Below, piece after piece: positions 1 through 7,625 of a stretch of DNA of 32,408 nucleotides (position 1 is the stretch's first letter; every line of letters starts with the position of its first letter). The position numbers were made by a program, and so were the translations under genes. The stretch covers positions 1 to 32,408 of the forward strand of contig DALF01000039.1 in assembly GCA_002499345.1 (NCBI GenBank), written 5' to 3'. The notes under the pieces are model-generated. The model was not told the origin of the DNA and did not search any database. It was given only the letters and a program-made list of their open reading frames with translations. This DNA comes from Euryarchaeota archaeon UBA170. GTDB lineage: Archaea > Thermoplasmatota > Poseidoniia > Poseidoniales > Thalassarchaeaceae.

Positions 1-948
1 TGCCGAATAATCTCTGACCCCGGTATGTTTCTGGAAATCCACCTGCATATCCCTCAGTGTCTGTATTTTCGACTCGAATCTACTAAATCTGGCAACTCCT
101 GTTGCATAGAGTAAGTGATCCTCAAAAACAGCGAATTTATTCGGATTAGGTAGCGAATACCCGTCTCCATATTCCTCTGAAAGGAAAGTATGTACTTGCG
201 CGGTGGTGAATTCGTGAGAGTAACCGCCATCCACCTGAGCTAGAACAGCGTCTCCCGGTTTTACGAATTTAGGTCCATCTGTATCCCCTAGTAACTTAGA
301 TGCAATCATTTTCTCAATCATATTCATAGGTCGAGGACCACATATATTCTCTGGAAGTATTATTTCACCGGATTTTAGCCTCTTTGCGAAGGGAAGGATT
401 CCACCACTTTCTAATATCAGTTTACTTATTGGATCATATCCACTTGTGAATTCGGATAGAGGAATACTCTCCCCGTTCTGTAATCTCTCAAGTATCGAGT
501 GGTCTCCCATCAATTGCCCAAGATTCAGATTATTTCTCTCATGAATCGGTGCGAACGACTCAGCAATAACAATTCTGATTCCTGACCACCGCTCGCATTG
601 GGGAGCAGTCTCCCTGCTGGATCCAGTTCCCTTTCTGTGCCCCGATACAATCACCTCGAAACCCCCGTCTTTCAATGCTCTAGGCTCGAATACCCTCTGT
701 CCGCCGTGTAGGAGTCCGGCATATGCGTTTTCAGCAATCTCGGACGGCTCATGATCAAAGCAGACCCATGCAGGAGTCATCACATCTGTGTTTATGTCAT
801 CTAGGAGATCTTCAACCTCTAAATCGGACATCTTTAGGTCGATTCCTTCATACAACTGCTTCCTAATCAGTTCTAAGTCCTTGGTCAGGAACAACACTCT
901 TTTCCCAGGAGTGAGGCTTATATTTCTCGGAGGCCACTGCTCACTCAA
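1..948 (-). CDS. Aconitase-superfamily hydro-lyase, swivel domain first (partial, runs off left edge)
   Basis: The first 316 codons are present; the rest lies beyond the left edge. This family isomerises hydroxy-acids (citrate/isocitrate or isopropylmalate) with a 4Fe-4S cluster. A small swivel-type domain comes first: GHRKGTGSSRE near residue 105 is the GSSRE signature of aconitase domain 4/LeuD, followed by IVIAESFAPIHERNNLNLG. From about residue 205 the large-subunit start appears: MNMIEKMIASKLLGD, then VKPGDAVLAQVDGGYSHE and FAVFEDHLLYATGV. Small domain before large domain is the AcnB order, not the AcnA or LeuC+LeuD order. The cluster cysteines are outside the window. The start is TTG at 948, right after an in-frame TGA, with GGGAGTGGT just upstream; ATG at 831 is an alternative but would cut off family-like sequence. 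Substrate (aconitate or isopropylmalate) cannot be decided. Confidence 0.78.
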   Translation of the reverse strand, partial: MSEQWPPRNISLTPGKRVLFLTKDLELIRKQLYEGIDLKMSDLEVEDLLDDINTDVMTPAWVCFDHEPSEIAENAYAGLLHGGQRVFEPRALKDGGFEVIVSGHRKGTGSSRETAPQCERWSGIRIVIAESFAPIHERNNLNLGQLMGDHSILERLQNGESIPLSEFTSGYDPISKLILESGGILPFAKRLKSGEIILPENICGPRPMNMIEKMIASKLLGDTDGPKFVKPGDAVLAQVDGGYSHEFTTAQVHTFLSEEYGDGYSLPNPNKFAVFEDHLLYATGVARFSRFESKIQTLRDMQVDFQKHTGVRDYSA

Positions 949-1014
949 TCAACCACTCCCAAATCCTCCAAGAGTCTGTTCTATTTCACGGTTCTCGATA
1001 GAGAGCAATATCAT
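949..1014 (-). CDS. Possible 21-codon leader ORF upstream of the aconitase-like gene
   Basis: ATG at 1014 opens MILLSIENREIEQTLGGFGSG and ends at TGA 949-951, directly before and in the same frame as the TTG start of the next gene. A T/A-rich TATA-like stretch at about 1041-1051 would put the transcript start close to this ATG. It could be a leader peptide, the true N-terminus of the aconitase-like protein interrupted by a stop, or chance. Confidence 0.22.
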   Translation of the reverse strand: MILLSIENREIEQTLGGFGSG

Positions 1015-1040
1015 ATGCCTCTAATCGCTCCCTAGAGTAA

Positions 1041-1067
1041 CAATTTAAAAATGTTAAATTTAAATAA
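1041..1067. promoter_or_regulatory. Divergent A/T-rich promoter region (TFB / aconitase-like gene)
   Basis: The stretch is almost pure A/T. TTTAAATAA at 1059-1067 fits an archaeal TATA box for the TFB gene, predicting a start near 1090 and a 5' leader of about 25 bases. On the other strand TTTTTAAATTG (about 1041-1051) fits a TATA box for the left-edge gene. Positions are inferred from composition and spacing only. Confidence 0.5.
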
Positions 1068-1115
1068 CATGCGCTTTCGGGAGTTTATACCTTTCCCAAG
1101 GATGGAGACTAAAAA

Positions 1116-2042
1116 ATGGCTGACTATCTAGTTGAAGACACTGTGAAATGCAATGAATGTGGAAGTAGAAATCTGCTCAGAGATGAGACCCGTGGAGAGG
1201 TCTGTTGTGAGGATTGTGGAGTGGTTCTCGAAGACAAAGTAATCGATCAAGGGGCCGAATGGAGAGTTTTCAGCCCAGAACAAGGAGATCAGAGAGCACG
1301 TACTGGGGCCCCAATGACTGTTATGTTGCATGACAAGGGACTTTCAACTGATATAGATTGGCAGAACAAGGACTACTCGGGTAAGTCAATCTCCAGTAGA
1401 TACAGAAGCCAGTTCTATAGAATGAGGAAGTGGCAGAAGAGGTCAAGAGTCAGTAACGCTACTGAGCGAAACCTCGCTATGGCACTAGCTGAGCTAGACA
1501 GAATGGCTAGCAGACTAGATCTTCCCAAGTCCATCAGAGAGGCCGCCGCTGTAAATTACAAGAAAGCGGTCGAAGCAAGATTAATCCGAGGACGTTCCAT
1601 TGAGGGAGTAGCGGCCGCGAGCCTTTACGCAGCATGCAGACAATGCAAAAATCCACGAACTCTAGATGAAATCGGCGAGGCCAGCCGAACTGGTAGAAAG
1701 GAGATTGGTAGGACATACAGGTTCATGGTCAGAGAGCTGAAGATGAAAATCCCGCCGACCAAGCCGGAGGATTATATTCCACGTTTCTGCTCTGGTTTAG
1801 ATTTGGATGCTGAAGTTCAAGCTAAGGCGTACGAACTAATCAGTGCCGCTCAGGAGAAAGAGCTCACCAGTGGTAGAGGCCCAACAGGAATCGCGGCGTC
1901 GATAATCTATATCGCAAGTGTCTTATGTGGCAAGAGGAGAACTCAGAGGGAGGTTGCGGAAGTCGCCGGAGTAACAGAGGTCACAATTAGAAACCGCTAC
2001 AAGGAACTTATTCAGAATCTGAATATCGAGCTTGAGATATGA
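1116..2042 (+). CDS. tfb: Transcription initiation factor TFB (archaeal TFIIB)
   Basis: TFB binds TBP-bound promoters and recruits RNA polymerase. The 308-residue length is usual for the family. The N-terminal zinc ribbon uses C12, C15, C31 and C34, with an extra C30. The B-reader region follows (EWRVFSPEQ, then RTGAPMTVMLHDKG). Two cyclin-like repeats fill about 115-205 and 210-305; the first contains GRSIEGVAAASLYAACR and the second GPTGIAASIIYIASVLCGKR followed by the helix-turn-helix segment QREVAEVAGVTEVTIRNRYKEL. A good TATA box lies about 50 bases upstream. The HEAT-like gene starts 6 bases after the stop, so the two are probably co-transcribed. Whether this is the only TFB of the genome cannot be told here. 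Confidence 0.97.
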   Translation: MADYLVEDTVKCNECGSRNLLRDETRGEVCCEDCGVVLEDKVIDQGAEWRVFSPEQGDQRARTGAPMTVMLHDKGLSTDIDWQNKDYSGKSISSRYRSQFYRMRKWQKRSRVSNATERNLAMALAELDRMASRLDLPKSIREAAAVNYKKAVEARLIRGRSIEGVAAASLYAACRQCKNPRTLDEIGEASRTGRKEIGRTYRFMVRELKMKIPPTKPEDYIPRFCSGLDLDAEVQAKAYELISAAQEKELTSGRGPTGIAASIIYIASVLCGKRRTQREVAEVAGVTEVTIRNRYKELIQNLNIELEI

Positions 2043-2048
2043 GGCCAT

Positions 2049-3392
2049 ATGTCAAGAAGAGTGGCCAAAGCCCTCGTATGGGAGGGCTGTGAGGCATTAA
2101 TCAGAGAGATTACGAGGATTTCATTCTTAGCTACTTCACTCCCTAACCCTCCACTTGAACTTCCAGACTTCCCTGCAATACACCCAGAAAGCTCTGACAA
2201 ATTAGTCAATCAAGCCGTTGGAATTTATCTGGCAGATAGAGCCGGATTTAATCATAGGCTATCTTCTATCGTAGAGGAGAAACTGCCTGATTATGTAAAG
2301 AGAAATATAAATCCCGATAAACTACAAGAAATATGGATATCTGAAAATTTAGAGAGTATTTCTGAGAAAGTAGTTTTCAGAATGTCATCAGATTGGCTTT
2401 CGTCTGCATTAGATGAAAGCTCTCCAGATACAGATAGATGGTATCTTGGAATATCCCTCCTGATTGGCTTGTCATTGAAGGGCTCTAATGTGGCTAGACA
2501 TGAAGGATTCCATTTATTGACCTCCATAGCAATGGCCAAATCACCTGGTTCTTGGGCCTCTAGCTCAACCGGCCCGCATCACCTCGCTTGGAACCCTGCT
2601 GATGAATTCCAATCTGATGATACACCGCATCCTTCAGGTATTTTAGCAGCCTCGATAATACTGGATACTCTATCTGAAAATAACATTTCTAAGACTCACA
2701 TACTGCCTTATTGGCTAGAATCACTAACGACATCAAGGCAACTAAGCAGGCGTCTTGAAGTTCCTCAGAGATTAATGATTTTACTAGGTGATGAAGAATA
2801 TCACAACTCCAAGATAGTGGTGAAGAGCGCAATCCAGCTCATGTCTGAATTTCCAGAAGAATCTCATGAAATACTCAGAACGTCCTCTAAACATCACGAT
2901 CATGAGACTCGCAGAGAGTTAGCATCATCACTCCAAAGAATATCTTCAGATGACTCACAACTAGCATTGAAGCTTATGGAACAACTCCTGGAAGATGACG
3001 ACTCGGATACTAGAGTTCTATCGACCACATTCCTTTCATCTCTAGTCAGATATGATATCCTCACATTTACTGCAAAGGCCTCCGAAGTACTACAGAAAGG
3101 AGATGAGAGGATGTCTCAGAGAATCATAGACTCAGCAATGAGAGAATATCTATCTATTACTCCCTTGGATGAAGAAAGCCTGATTCCATACGCATGGATT
3201 TCATCCGGTGAATCCTCAAAATCTAGACTGGTTGGTTTGATAATGCAACAGCGTGAGGTAACAGAACAAGGATTCTCTGACTCATGTAGAAGAATCTTCG
3301 AATCGAGTAGCCAATCATACTATGATCTCAAGGAAAGGATACTTCGAAGGGATCCTTCAATGGAGAAACACATGCCCCTCTATGAAGACTAG
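2049..3392 (+). CDS. Uncharacterised alpha-helical (HEAT/ARM-like) protein
   Basis: I recognise no named family. The 447-residue protein is predicted to be mostly alpha-helical, with no signal peptide or membrane segment. The second half (about 240-400) has helix-pair periodicity of HEAT/ARM type, for example KIVVKSAIQLMSEFPEES, ETRRELASSLQRISSDDS and TRVLSTTFLSSLVRYD, which suggests a protein-binding solenoid. It starts 6 bases after the TFB stop, and the context hints at a transcription-linked or merely co-expressed role. Its TAG stop lies in a CTAG that also supplies the nrdJ stop on the other strand. It is rich in Ser, Leu and Glu. Function unknown. Confidence 0.8.
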   Translation: MSRRVAKALVWEGCEALIREITRISFLATSLPNPPLELPDFPAIHPESSDKLVNQAVGIYLADRAGFNHRLSSIVEEKLPDYVKRNINPDKLQEIWISENLESISEKVVFRMSSDWLSSALDESSPDTDRWYLGISLLIGLSLKGSNVARHEGFHLLTSIAMAKSPGSWASSSTGPHHLAWNPADEFQSDDTPHPSGILAASIILDTLSENNISKTHILPYWLESLTTSRQLSRRLEVPQRLMILLGDEEYHNSKIVVKSAIQLMSEFPEESHEILRTSSKHHDHETRRELASSLQRISSDDSQLALKLMEQLLEDDDSDTRVLSTTFLSSLVRYDILTFTAKASEVLQKGDERMSQRIIDSAMREYLSITPLDEESLIPYAWISSGESSKSRLVGLIMQQREVTEQGFSDSCRRIFESSSQSYYDLKERILRRDPSMEKHMPLYED

Positions 3393-6300
3393 GAACAACC
3401 AGTAGTCGAACCGCAATCATTGCATTTTAGACAAGTTCCGTTTCTGACCATCTTGCTACTTCCACAATCATCACATATATCGCCCGTGAATCCAGCCTCT
3501 CTGGCTAACCGGTATGCTCGCGCCTCACTGCTCTCAGTAGACGGAATAGAATCTAGAGTCAGTTGTACTTCACGACTTTCTCCACGTATCCTCATCACGC
3601 CTTCATCTGTAATCTCTGGCCTGGTTATAGTGAAGGGGTCCAAGTCCTCAGCTCCAACGTGTGCCAGGTCATCCCTTCCTGCATATTCAATTGCGAGCTC
3701 TCTGAATATCCAATCTACTAGACTGGAAGCCATCTTCACTCTTCCACTGCCTCCTTCTACCATTCCACTTGGCTCGAACTTCTGGAACGTGAATACCTTG
3801 ACGAAAGCCTCCAAGGGAACTCCATGCTGAAGGCCAATCGAAACCGCTATTGCGAATTGGTTGAGCATAGCTCTCCATGCCGCACCCTCCTTCGAAGTTA
3901 CCAAGATAATTTCTCCAAGTCGCCCATCTGGATATTCTCCAGTAATCAACCGAACACTGTGCCCACCAATCCTGGCCTTCACATTGTCTCCCTTCTTCTT
4001 ATCCGGCAGTGCACGTCGTGTAGCGATGTAATCCACAAACGATCTCGCGACCGGAGTGGCCACTTCTTGGGGAATAGGAAGAGCTTCTACAACCTGCTGT
4101 ACCATTGCAGATACGGACTCGTCCTCGTCTTCTTCTTCTAGAGAGGTTGTATCGACCAACTGATTCATTAGAGGCTGAGACAGTTTTGAGCAGTCTCGAT
4201 ATACAGCGCAAGCCTTGATCATCGTCTCATGACTCAAGTCGTATGCGGCTCTGATATCCTCTACGGTAGAATCAGAGGGCATATTGATAGTTTTTGAGAT
4301 AGCTCCGGAGATGAATGGCTGAGAAGCCGCCATCATCAGTACATGAGCCTTCCAGTCGATAGCCCTCTCGCCATACTTCCCACAGGGGGTAGCACAGTCG
4401 AAGACAGGGAGATGCTCATCCTTTAAACCGGGGGAGCCCTCTATTGAACCTCTTCCGAAAACATGGTCGTTCGCCTCGTCAACCTCTGCCGCAGTGAATC
4501 CTAGGTGATCAAGTACATCGAACCAAGGATCGTCGCATTGCTCCTGAGTCATACTAAGAGCTTCCTTGCAGAAATCAGTTCCTAATATCGAGGGAGCGAA
4601 AGCACCCCTGATGCCAAACACGTCCGCCATGCTAGAATTGATTTTAGAGATCACTTCTTTGGTAAATCCAAGCTCATCCAATCTACTTGAGGTTAGTTTG
4701 GGGCATCCTGAGAGATTCATTGTTCCCATGATGTATTGCATTATGCCGTTAATCTTGGGTTTTGAATATCCCAGTCTCTTCAAGGCCGCTGGCACTCCAT
4801 TGTTGATTATTCTCATCGAACCGCCCCCGGCTAGGGTCTTGTACTGTATCAATGAGAATTGAGGCTCCACCCCGGTCGTATCCGCACCCATAACCAAGCC
4901 GATTGTTCCAGTAGGTGCGATCACAGTGGTCTGGGCGTTCCTGTATCCGTTGTTTTCTCCTTCCCTCAGTGCTCTGTCCCAGGCATCTCTAGCGGCTTCT
5001 AGAAGATCCTTAGGGCACTTTTTCGAATTAATTCCCATAGGCGTAACCGTTAGCCCTTCATACTCTTCGGATGCAGCATCATAAGCCGCTCTCTTGTGAT
5101 TCCTGATTACTCTGAGCATACTTTCTGAATTTCTATCATAATCAGGGAAAGGGCCCATAAAAGAAGCCATCTCTGCACTGGTGGCATAAGACTCGCCGCA
5201 CATTATTGATGTCAAGGCTCCGCATATTGCATATCCTCGTTCGTCATCATATGGAATGCCCATGTGCATCAGCAACGAGCCTATGTTGCAGTATCCAAGT
5301 CCAAGGGTCCGGTAATCATACGAACCTCTGGCAATTTTTTCAGATGGGAACTGAGCCATCAGAACGCTCACCTCTAGAGTTGCGGTCCACAGCCTTACAC
5401 TGTGCTTGAAGTCTTCAATCTGGAATTTATGCGTGTCCAAGTCATAGTACTTCAGTAGATTGATACTAGCTAGATTGCAAGCGGTATCATCCAGGAACAT
5501 GTACTCTGAGCAGGGATTAGAACCATTGATCCTCCCTGCTTCGGGACAAGTATGCCATTCGTTAATGGTGGTGTCAAATTGAACACCAGGATCAGCACAG
5601 GCCCAAGCAGTGTACGCAATTTTATCCCAGAGCTCTCCGGCGTCTAGTGTCTTACATGCTTCAGGACTCCTGCCTTCTTTGGCCGCTTTATCTAACTCCG
5701 TCCTCCAGTGAAGGTCCCAATTTTTTCCATCCTTGACAGCGTCCATGAATGAGTTGGGTACTCTAACGGAGTTGTTACTGTTCTGGCCCGAGACAGTCAC
5801 GTAGGCCTCTCCCTGCCAGTCAGTATCGAATACTTCGAAGTCAACACCCTTCCAACCCTGCTTCGCAAGGTCGACAATTCGCTGGATGTGAGGTTGAGGC
5901 ACACAGTCTTTGATGGCCTTGACCATGGCTCTCTTCAGTCCAGGGTTTTTATCCTGCTCAAATCTACCGTCGTCACTATCTGATTCCCAAATAGCATCCA
6001 TCAAAGAATTAGCATTCCTCTGAAGTATATTGCTACCAATGACTAGAGCAGAGACCTTTTCCTCTTCACTACTTTTCCAATCGATATACTCTTCGATATC
6101 GGGGTGGTCGAGATCTAGGGTGACCATCTTAGCTGCCCTTCTAGTGGTCCCTCCCGATTTGATAGCTCCAGCGGCCCTATCTCCGATTTTCAGGAATGAT
6201 AGGAGACCAGAAGAGCTGCCACCGCCAGACAAAGGCTCCCCAGCTCCTCTTATCTTGGAAAAGTTAGAACCCGTACCTGAGCCATATTTGAACAGAAGAG

Positions 6301-7018
6301 CCTCACGATTCCATAGTCCCATTATGGAGTCTTCTCCCCCTACTAAAGAATCTCCAACAGACTGTATGAAGCAGGCATGAGGCTGTGGGTGCTCGTAGGC
6401 GTTTACAGAGTACTCCAGCTCGCCTGTTACCGGATCGATGTAGGTGTGCCCCTGAGCAGGCCCCTCAATTCCATATGCCCAATACAATCCTGTATTGAAC
6501 CACTGAGGACTGTTTGGAGCTGATCTCTGACTAGCCACCAAGAAGCACATCTCATCGAAGTACGAACGAGCATCAGCTTCACTAGCAAAATAGCCATGCT
6601 TCCAACCCCAGTACGTCCAAGTTCCAGCGAGCCTCCTGAATACTTCCTTCCCGTCTCTCTCTCCTGTAAATCTCTCTCCTGCTTCCAATAAATCTAGCTT
6701 CTCATGATCAGGCTCGCTTCTCTGTAGCCAAACTGGGACTCCATCTTCAGGTACCTTCCTTAGTTGAGTGGGCACTCCGGCCTTCCTCAGATATTTCTGT
6801 GCCAACACTTTGCCAGGTACTCCAGAGTAGCCAGAAGGTAAACTCACGCCGGTTATGGAGTCTGCCATCGAGCCATCAGGATTCCTGATCTCTGCATCCA
6901 TCTCAATCCAATCAAACATCTCGAAAGGGTCCTCGCCAGCTGATGTAAAGCGTCGTTCGATTACCATGCCTTTCTCAGCATTCTTCTCATTTTTCGAACT
7001 CTTTACTTTCTGTTGCAT
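3389..7018 (-). CDS. nrdJ: Adenosylcobalamin-dependent (class II) ribonucleotide reductase
   Basis: Class II reductases convert ribonucleotides to deoxyribonucleotides using an adenosylcobalamin radical and need no oxygen. Family motifs in order: SQRSAPNSPQWFNTGLYWAYG, CFIQSVGDSLVGG, GSGTGSNFSKIRGAGEPLSG, NPCSEYMFLDDTACNLASIN (active-site cysteine region) and PTGTIGLVMGADTTGVEPQF. A TSCPD-type domain follows (EIILVTSKEGAAWRAMLNQF, then LQHGVPLEAFVKVFTFQKF). The C-terminus is a Cys-rich tail, CDDCGSSKMVRNGTCLKCND then STTGC, probably zinc-binding and/or the reducing shuttle. I prefer ATG at 7018 (1209 residues), because GGTGA sits exactly four bases upstream; GTG at 7045 would add nine residues. 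The gene is alone on its strand. Its leader holds a nested inverted repeat. Confidence 0.96.
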   Translation of the reverse strand: MQQKVKSSKNEKNAEKGMVIERRFTSAGEDPFEMFDWIEMDAEIRNPDGSMADSITGVSLPSGYSGVPGKVLAQKYLRKAGVPTQLRKVPEDGVPVWLQRSEPDHEKLDLLEAGERFTGERDGKEVFRRLAGTWTYWGWKHGYFASEADARSYFDEMCFLVASQRSAPNSPQWFNTGLYWAYGIEGPAQGHTYIDPVTGELEYSVNAYEHPQPHACFIQSVGDSLVGGEDSIMGLWNREALLFKYGSGTGSNFSKIRGAGEPLSGGGSSSGLLSFLKIGDRAAGAIKSGGTTRRAAKMVTLDLDHPDIEEYIDWKSSEEEKVSALVIGSNILQRNANSLMDAIWESDSDDGRFEQDKNPGLKRAMVKAIKDCVPQPHIQRIVDLAKQGWKGVDFEVFDTDWQGEAYVTVSGQNSNNSVRVPNSFMDAVKDGKNWDLHWRTELDKAAKEGRSPEACKTLDAGELWDKIAYTAWACADPGVQFDTTINEWHTCPEAGRINGSNPCSEYMFLDDTACNLASINLLKYYDLDTHKFQIEDFKHSVRLWTATLEVSVLMAQFPSEKIARGSYDYRTLGLGYCNIGSLLMHMGIPYDDERGYAICGALTSIMCGESYATSAEMASFMGPFPDYDRNSESMLRVIRNHKRAAYDAASEEYEGLTVTPMGINSKKCPKDLLEAARDAWDRALREGENNGYRNAQTTVIAPTGTIGLVMGADTTGVEPQFSLIQYKTLAGGGSMRIINNGVPAALKRLGYSKPKINGIMQYIMGTMNLSGCPKLTSSRLDELGFTKEVISKINSSMADVFGIRGAFAPSILGTDFCKEALSMTQEQCDDPWFDVLDHLGFTAAEVDEANDHVFGRGSIEGSPGLKDEHLPVFDCATPCGKYGERAIDWKAHVLMMAASQPFISGAISKTINMPSDSTVEDIRAAYDLSHETMIKACAVYRDCSKLSQPLMNQLVDTTSLEEEDEDESVSAMVQQVVEALPIPQEVATPVARSFVDYIATRRALPDKKKGDNVKARIGGHSVRLITGEYPDGRLGEIILVTSKEGAAWRAMLNQFAIAVSIGLQHGVPLEAFVKVFTFQKFEPSGMVEGGSGRVKMASSLVDWIFRELAIEYAGRDDLAHVGAEDLDPFTITRPEITDEGVMRIRGESREVQLTLDSIPSTESSEARAYRLAREAGFTGDICDDCGSSKMVRNGTCLKCNDCGSTTGCS

Positions 7019-7022
7019 CTTA

Positions 7023-7027
7023 TCACC
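7023..7027 (-). promoter_or_regulatory. Ribosome binding site deciding the nrdJ start
   Basis: GGTGA on the minus strand, four bases before ATG 7018. The same GGTGA-N4 spacing precedes the acyl-CoA dehydrogenase and gcvH genes, so it favours 7018 over the longer GTG start at 7045. Confidence 0.7.
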
Positions 7028-7082
7028 ACTCCCGTTCTCCAACACCCTGCATACACATCCCGCGGCGCAAGGGATTCAGTCT

Positions 7083-7129
7083 TCTGGATGGGGGGTGTTT
7101 AATGATTGGTATATCCAACCATCCAGAAT
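7083..7129 (-). promoter_or_regulatory. Nested inverted repeats upstream of nrdJ
   Basis: A perfect 10-base inverted repeat, TTCTGGATGG / CCATCCAGAA (7083-7092 and 7120-7129), encloses a second one, TTGG-TATAT-CCAA (7107-7119). In RNA read from the minus strand this gives a 10-bp stem with a small hairpin next to it, 65-111 bases before the nrdJ ATG. It could be an RNA switch in the leader or a DNA operator around a TATA-like ATATA core. No ordinary gene lies in 7019-7180. Confidence 0.5.
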
Positions 7130-7180
7130 ATGTAGAATCGGTATTTTACAGAGTATGGAAAACCAGTGAAATTGATATTT

Positions 7181-7573
7181 CTATTCCCCCATTTCCAAAG
7201 TCCAAGTTAGAGCTGTTCCAGAGCGTGTAATCATTATGCCGACACTGCAGTATCTATCATGACTACTCTGGATGAGTCTTCTAACTAGTTTCTCAGGAAC
7301 GTCCCCCTTCACTATGTAGTTCATATTGATAGAGGTAAAAACCCGGGGACTCTCCTCAGATCTAACTGAGTCTATCTCTACCGTTGCATACTCAACTTTG
7401 TCTGACCTATCTTTTAGTCCGTCTATGACGTCTATCAAAGAGCAAGCCGCATGTGAATGAAGAACCATCTCCATCGGACTGGGGGCAGACTCTCCATATA
7501 TTCCGAATACCTTGCCTTTAGAGGTCGTACCAACGTATCCATCTTCCTCTGTCCATCGCACTTCCCCGTTCAT
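7181..7573 (-). CDS. OsmC/Ohr-family protein
   Basis: OsmC-family proteins are small dimeric enzymes; many reduce organic hydroperoxides with two cysteines, though some have other roles. The order of motifs is typical: an N-terminal strand pair, SPMEMVLHSHAACSLIDV (first Cys on the central helix), a variable middle, and DRYCSVGIMI (second Cys on the second helix). About 130 residues, near the usual 135-150. I chose ATG at 7573, preceded by GAGTGAGG; GTG at 7582 would add three residues. The gene is divergent from icd. A perfect inverted repeat (7572-7592) covers its start codon and RBS, suggesting repressor control. Exact substrate not determinable. Confidence 0.88.
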   Translation of the reverse strand: MNGEVRWTEEDGYVGTTSKGKVFGIYGESAPSPMEMVLHSHAACSLIDVIDGLKDRSDKVEYATVEIDSVRSEESPRVFTSINMNYIVKGDVPEKLVRRLIQSSHDRYCSVGIMITRSGTALTWTLEMGE

Positions 7574-7592
7574 GACCCTCACTCAGGGTCAT
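7572..7592. promoter_or_regulatory. Perfect 8-bp inverted repeat over the osmC-like start codon
   Basis: ATGACCCT-cactc-AGGGTCAT is a perfect 8-base inverted repeat with a 5-base spacer in the short divergent region between the OsmC-like gene and icd. It includes the ATG complement and RBS of the OsmC-like gene. A second small palindrome, CCCTT-C-AAGGG, lies at 7595-7605. Both could be operators; this is inferred from symmetry only. Confidence 0.42.
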
Positions 7593-7625
7593 CCCCCTTC
7601 AAGGGTTGGCTTCATGAATGTCCAT

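Noticed and set aside
788..1024. 78-codon plus-strand frame at the left end
   Set aside because: It is antisense to the aconitase-like gene, whose family motifs are clear on the minus strand.
7019..7180. Cobalamin riboswitch upstream of the B12-dependent reductase
   Set aside because: There is no recognisable B12-box consensus and the leader is too short for a standard cobalamin riboswitch; only nested inverted repeats are visible.
7512..7625. N-terminal extension of isocitrate dehydrogenase to 454 residues
   Set aside because: The extension overlaps the divergent OsmC-like gene, carries no family sequence, and the 7626 start gives the standard 416 residues.
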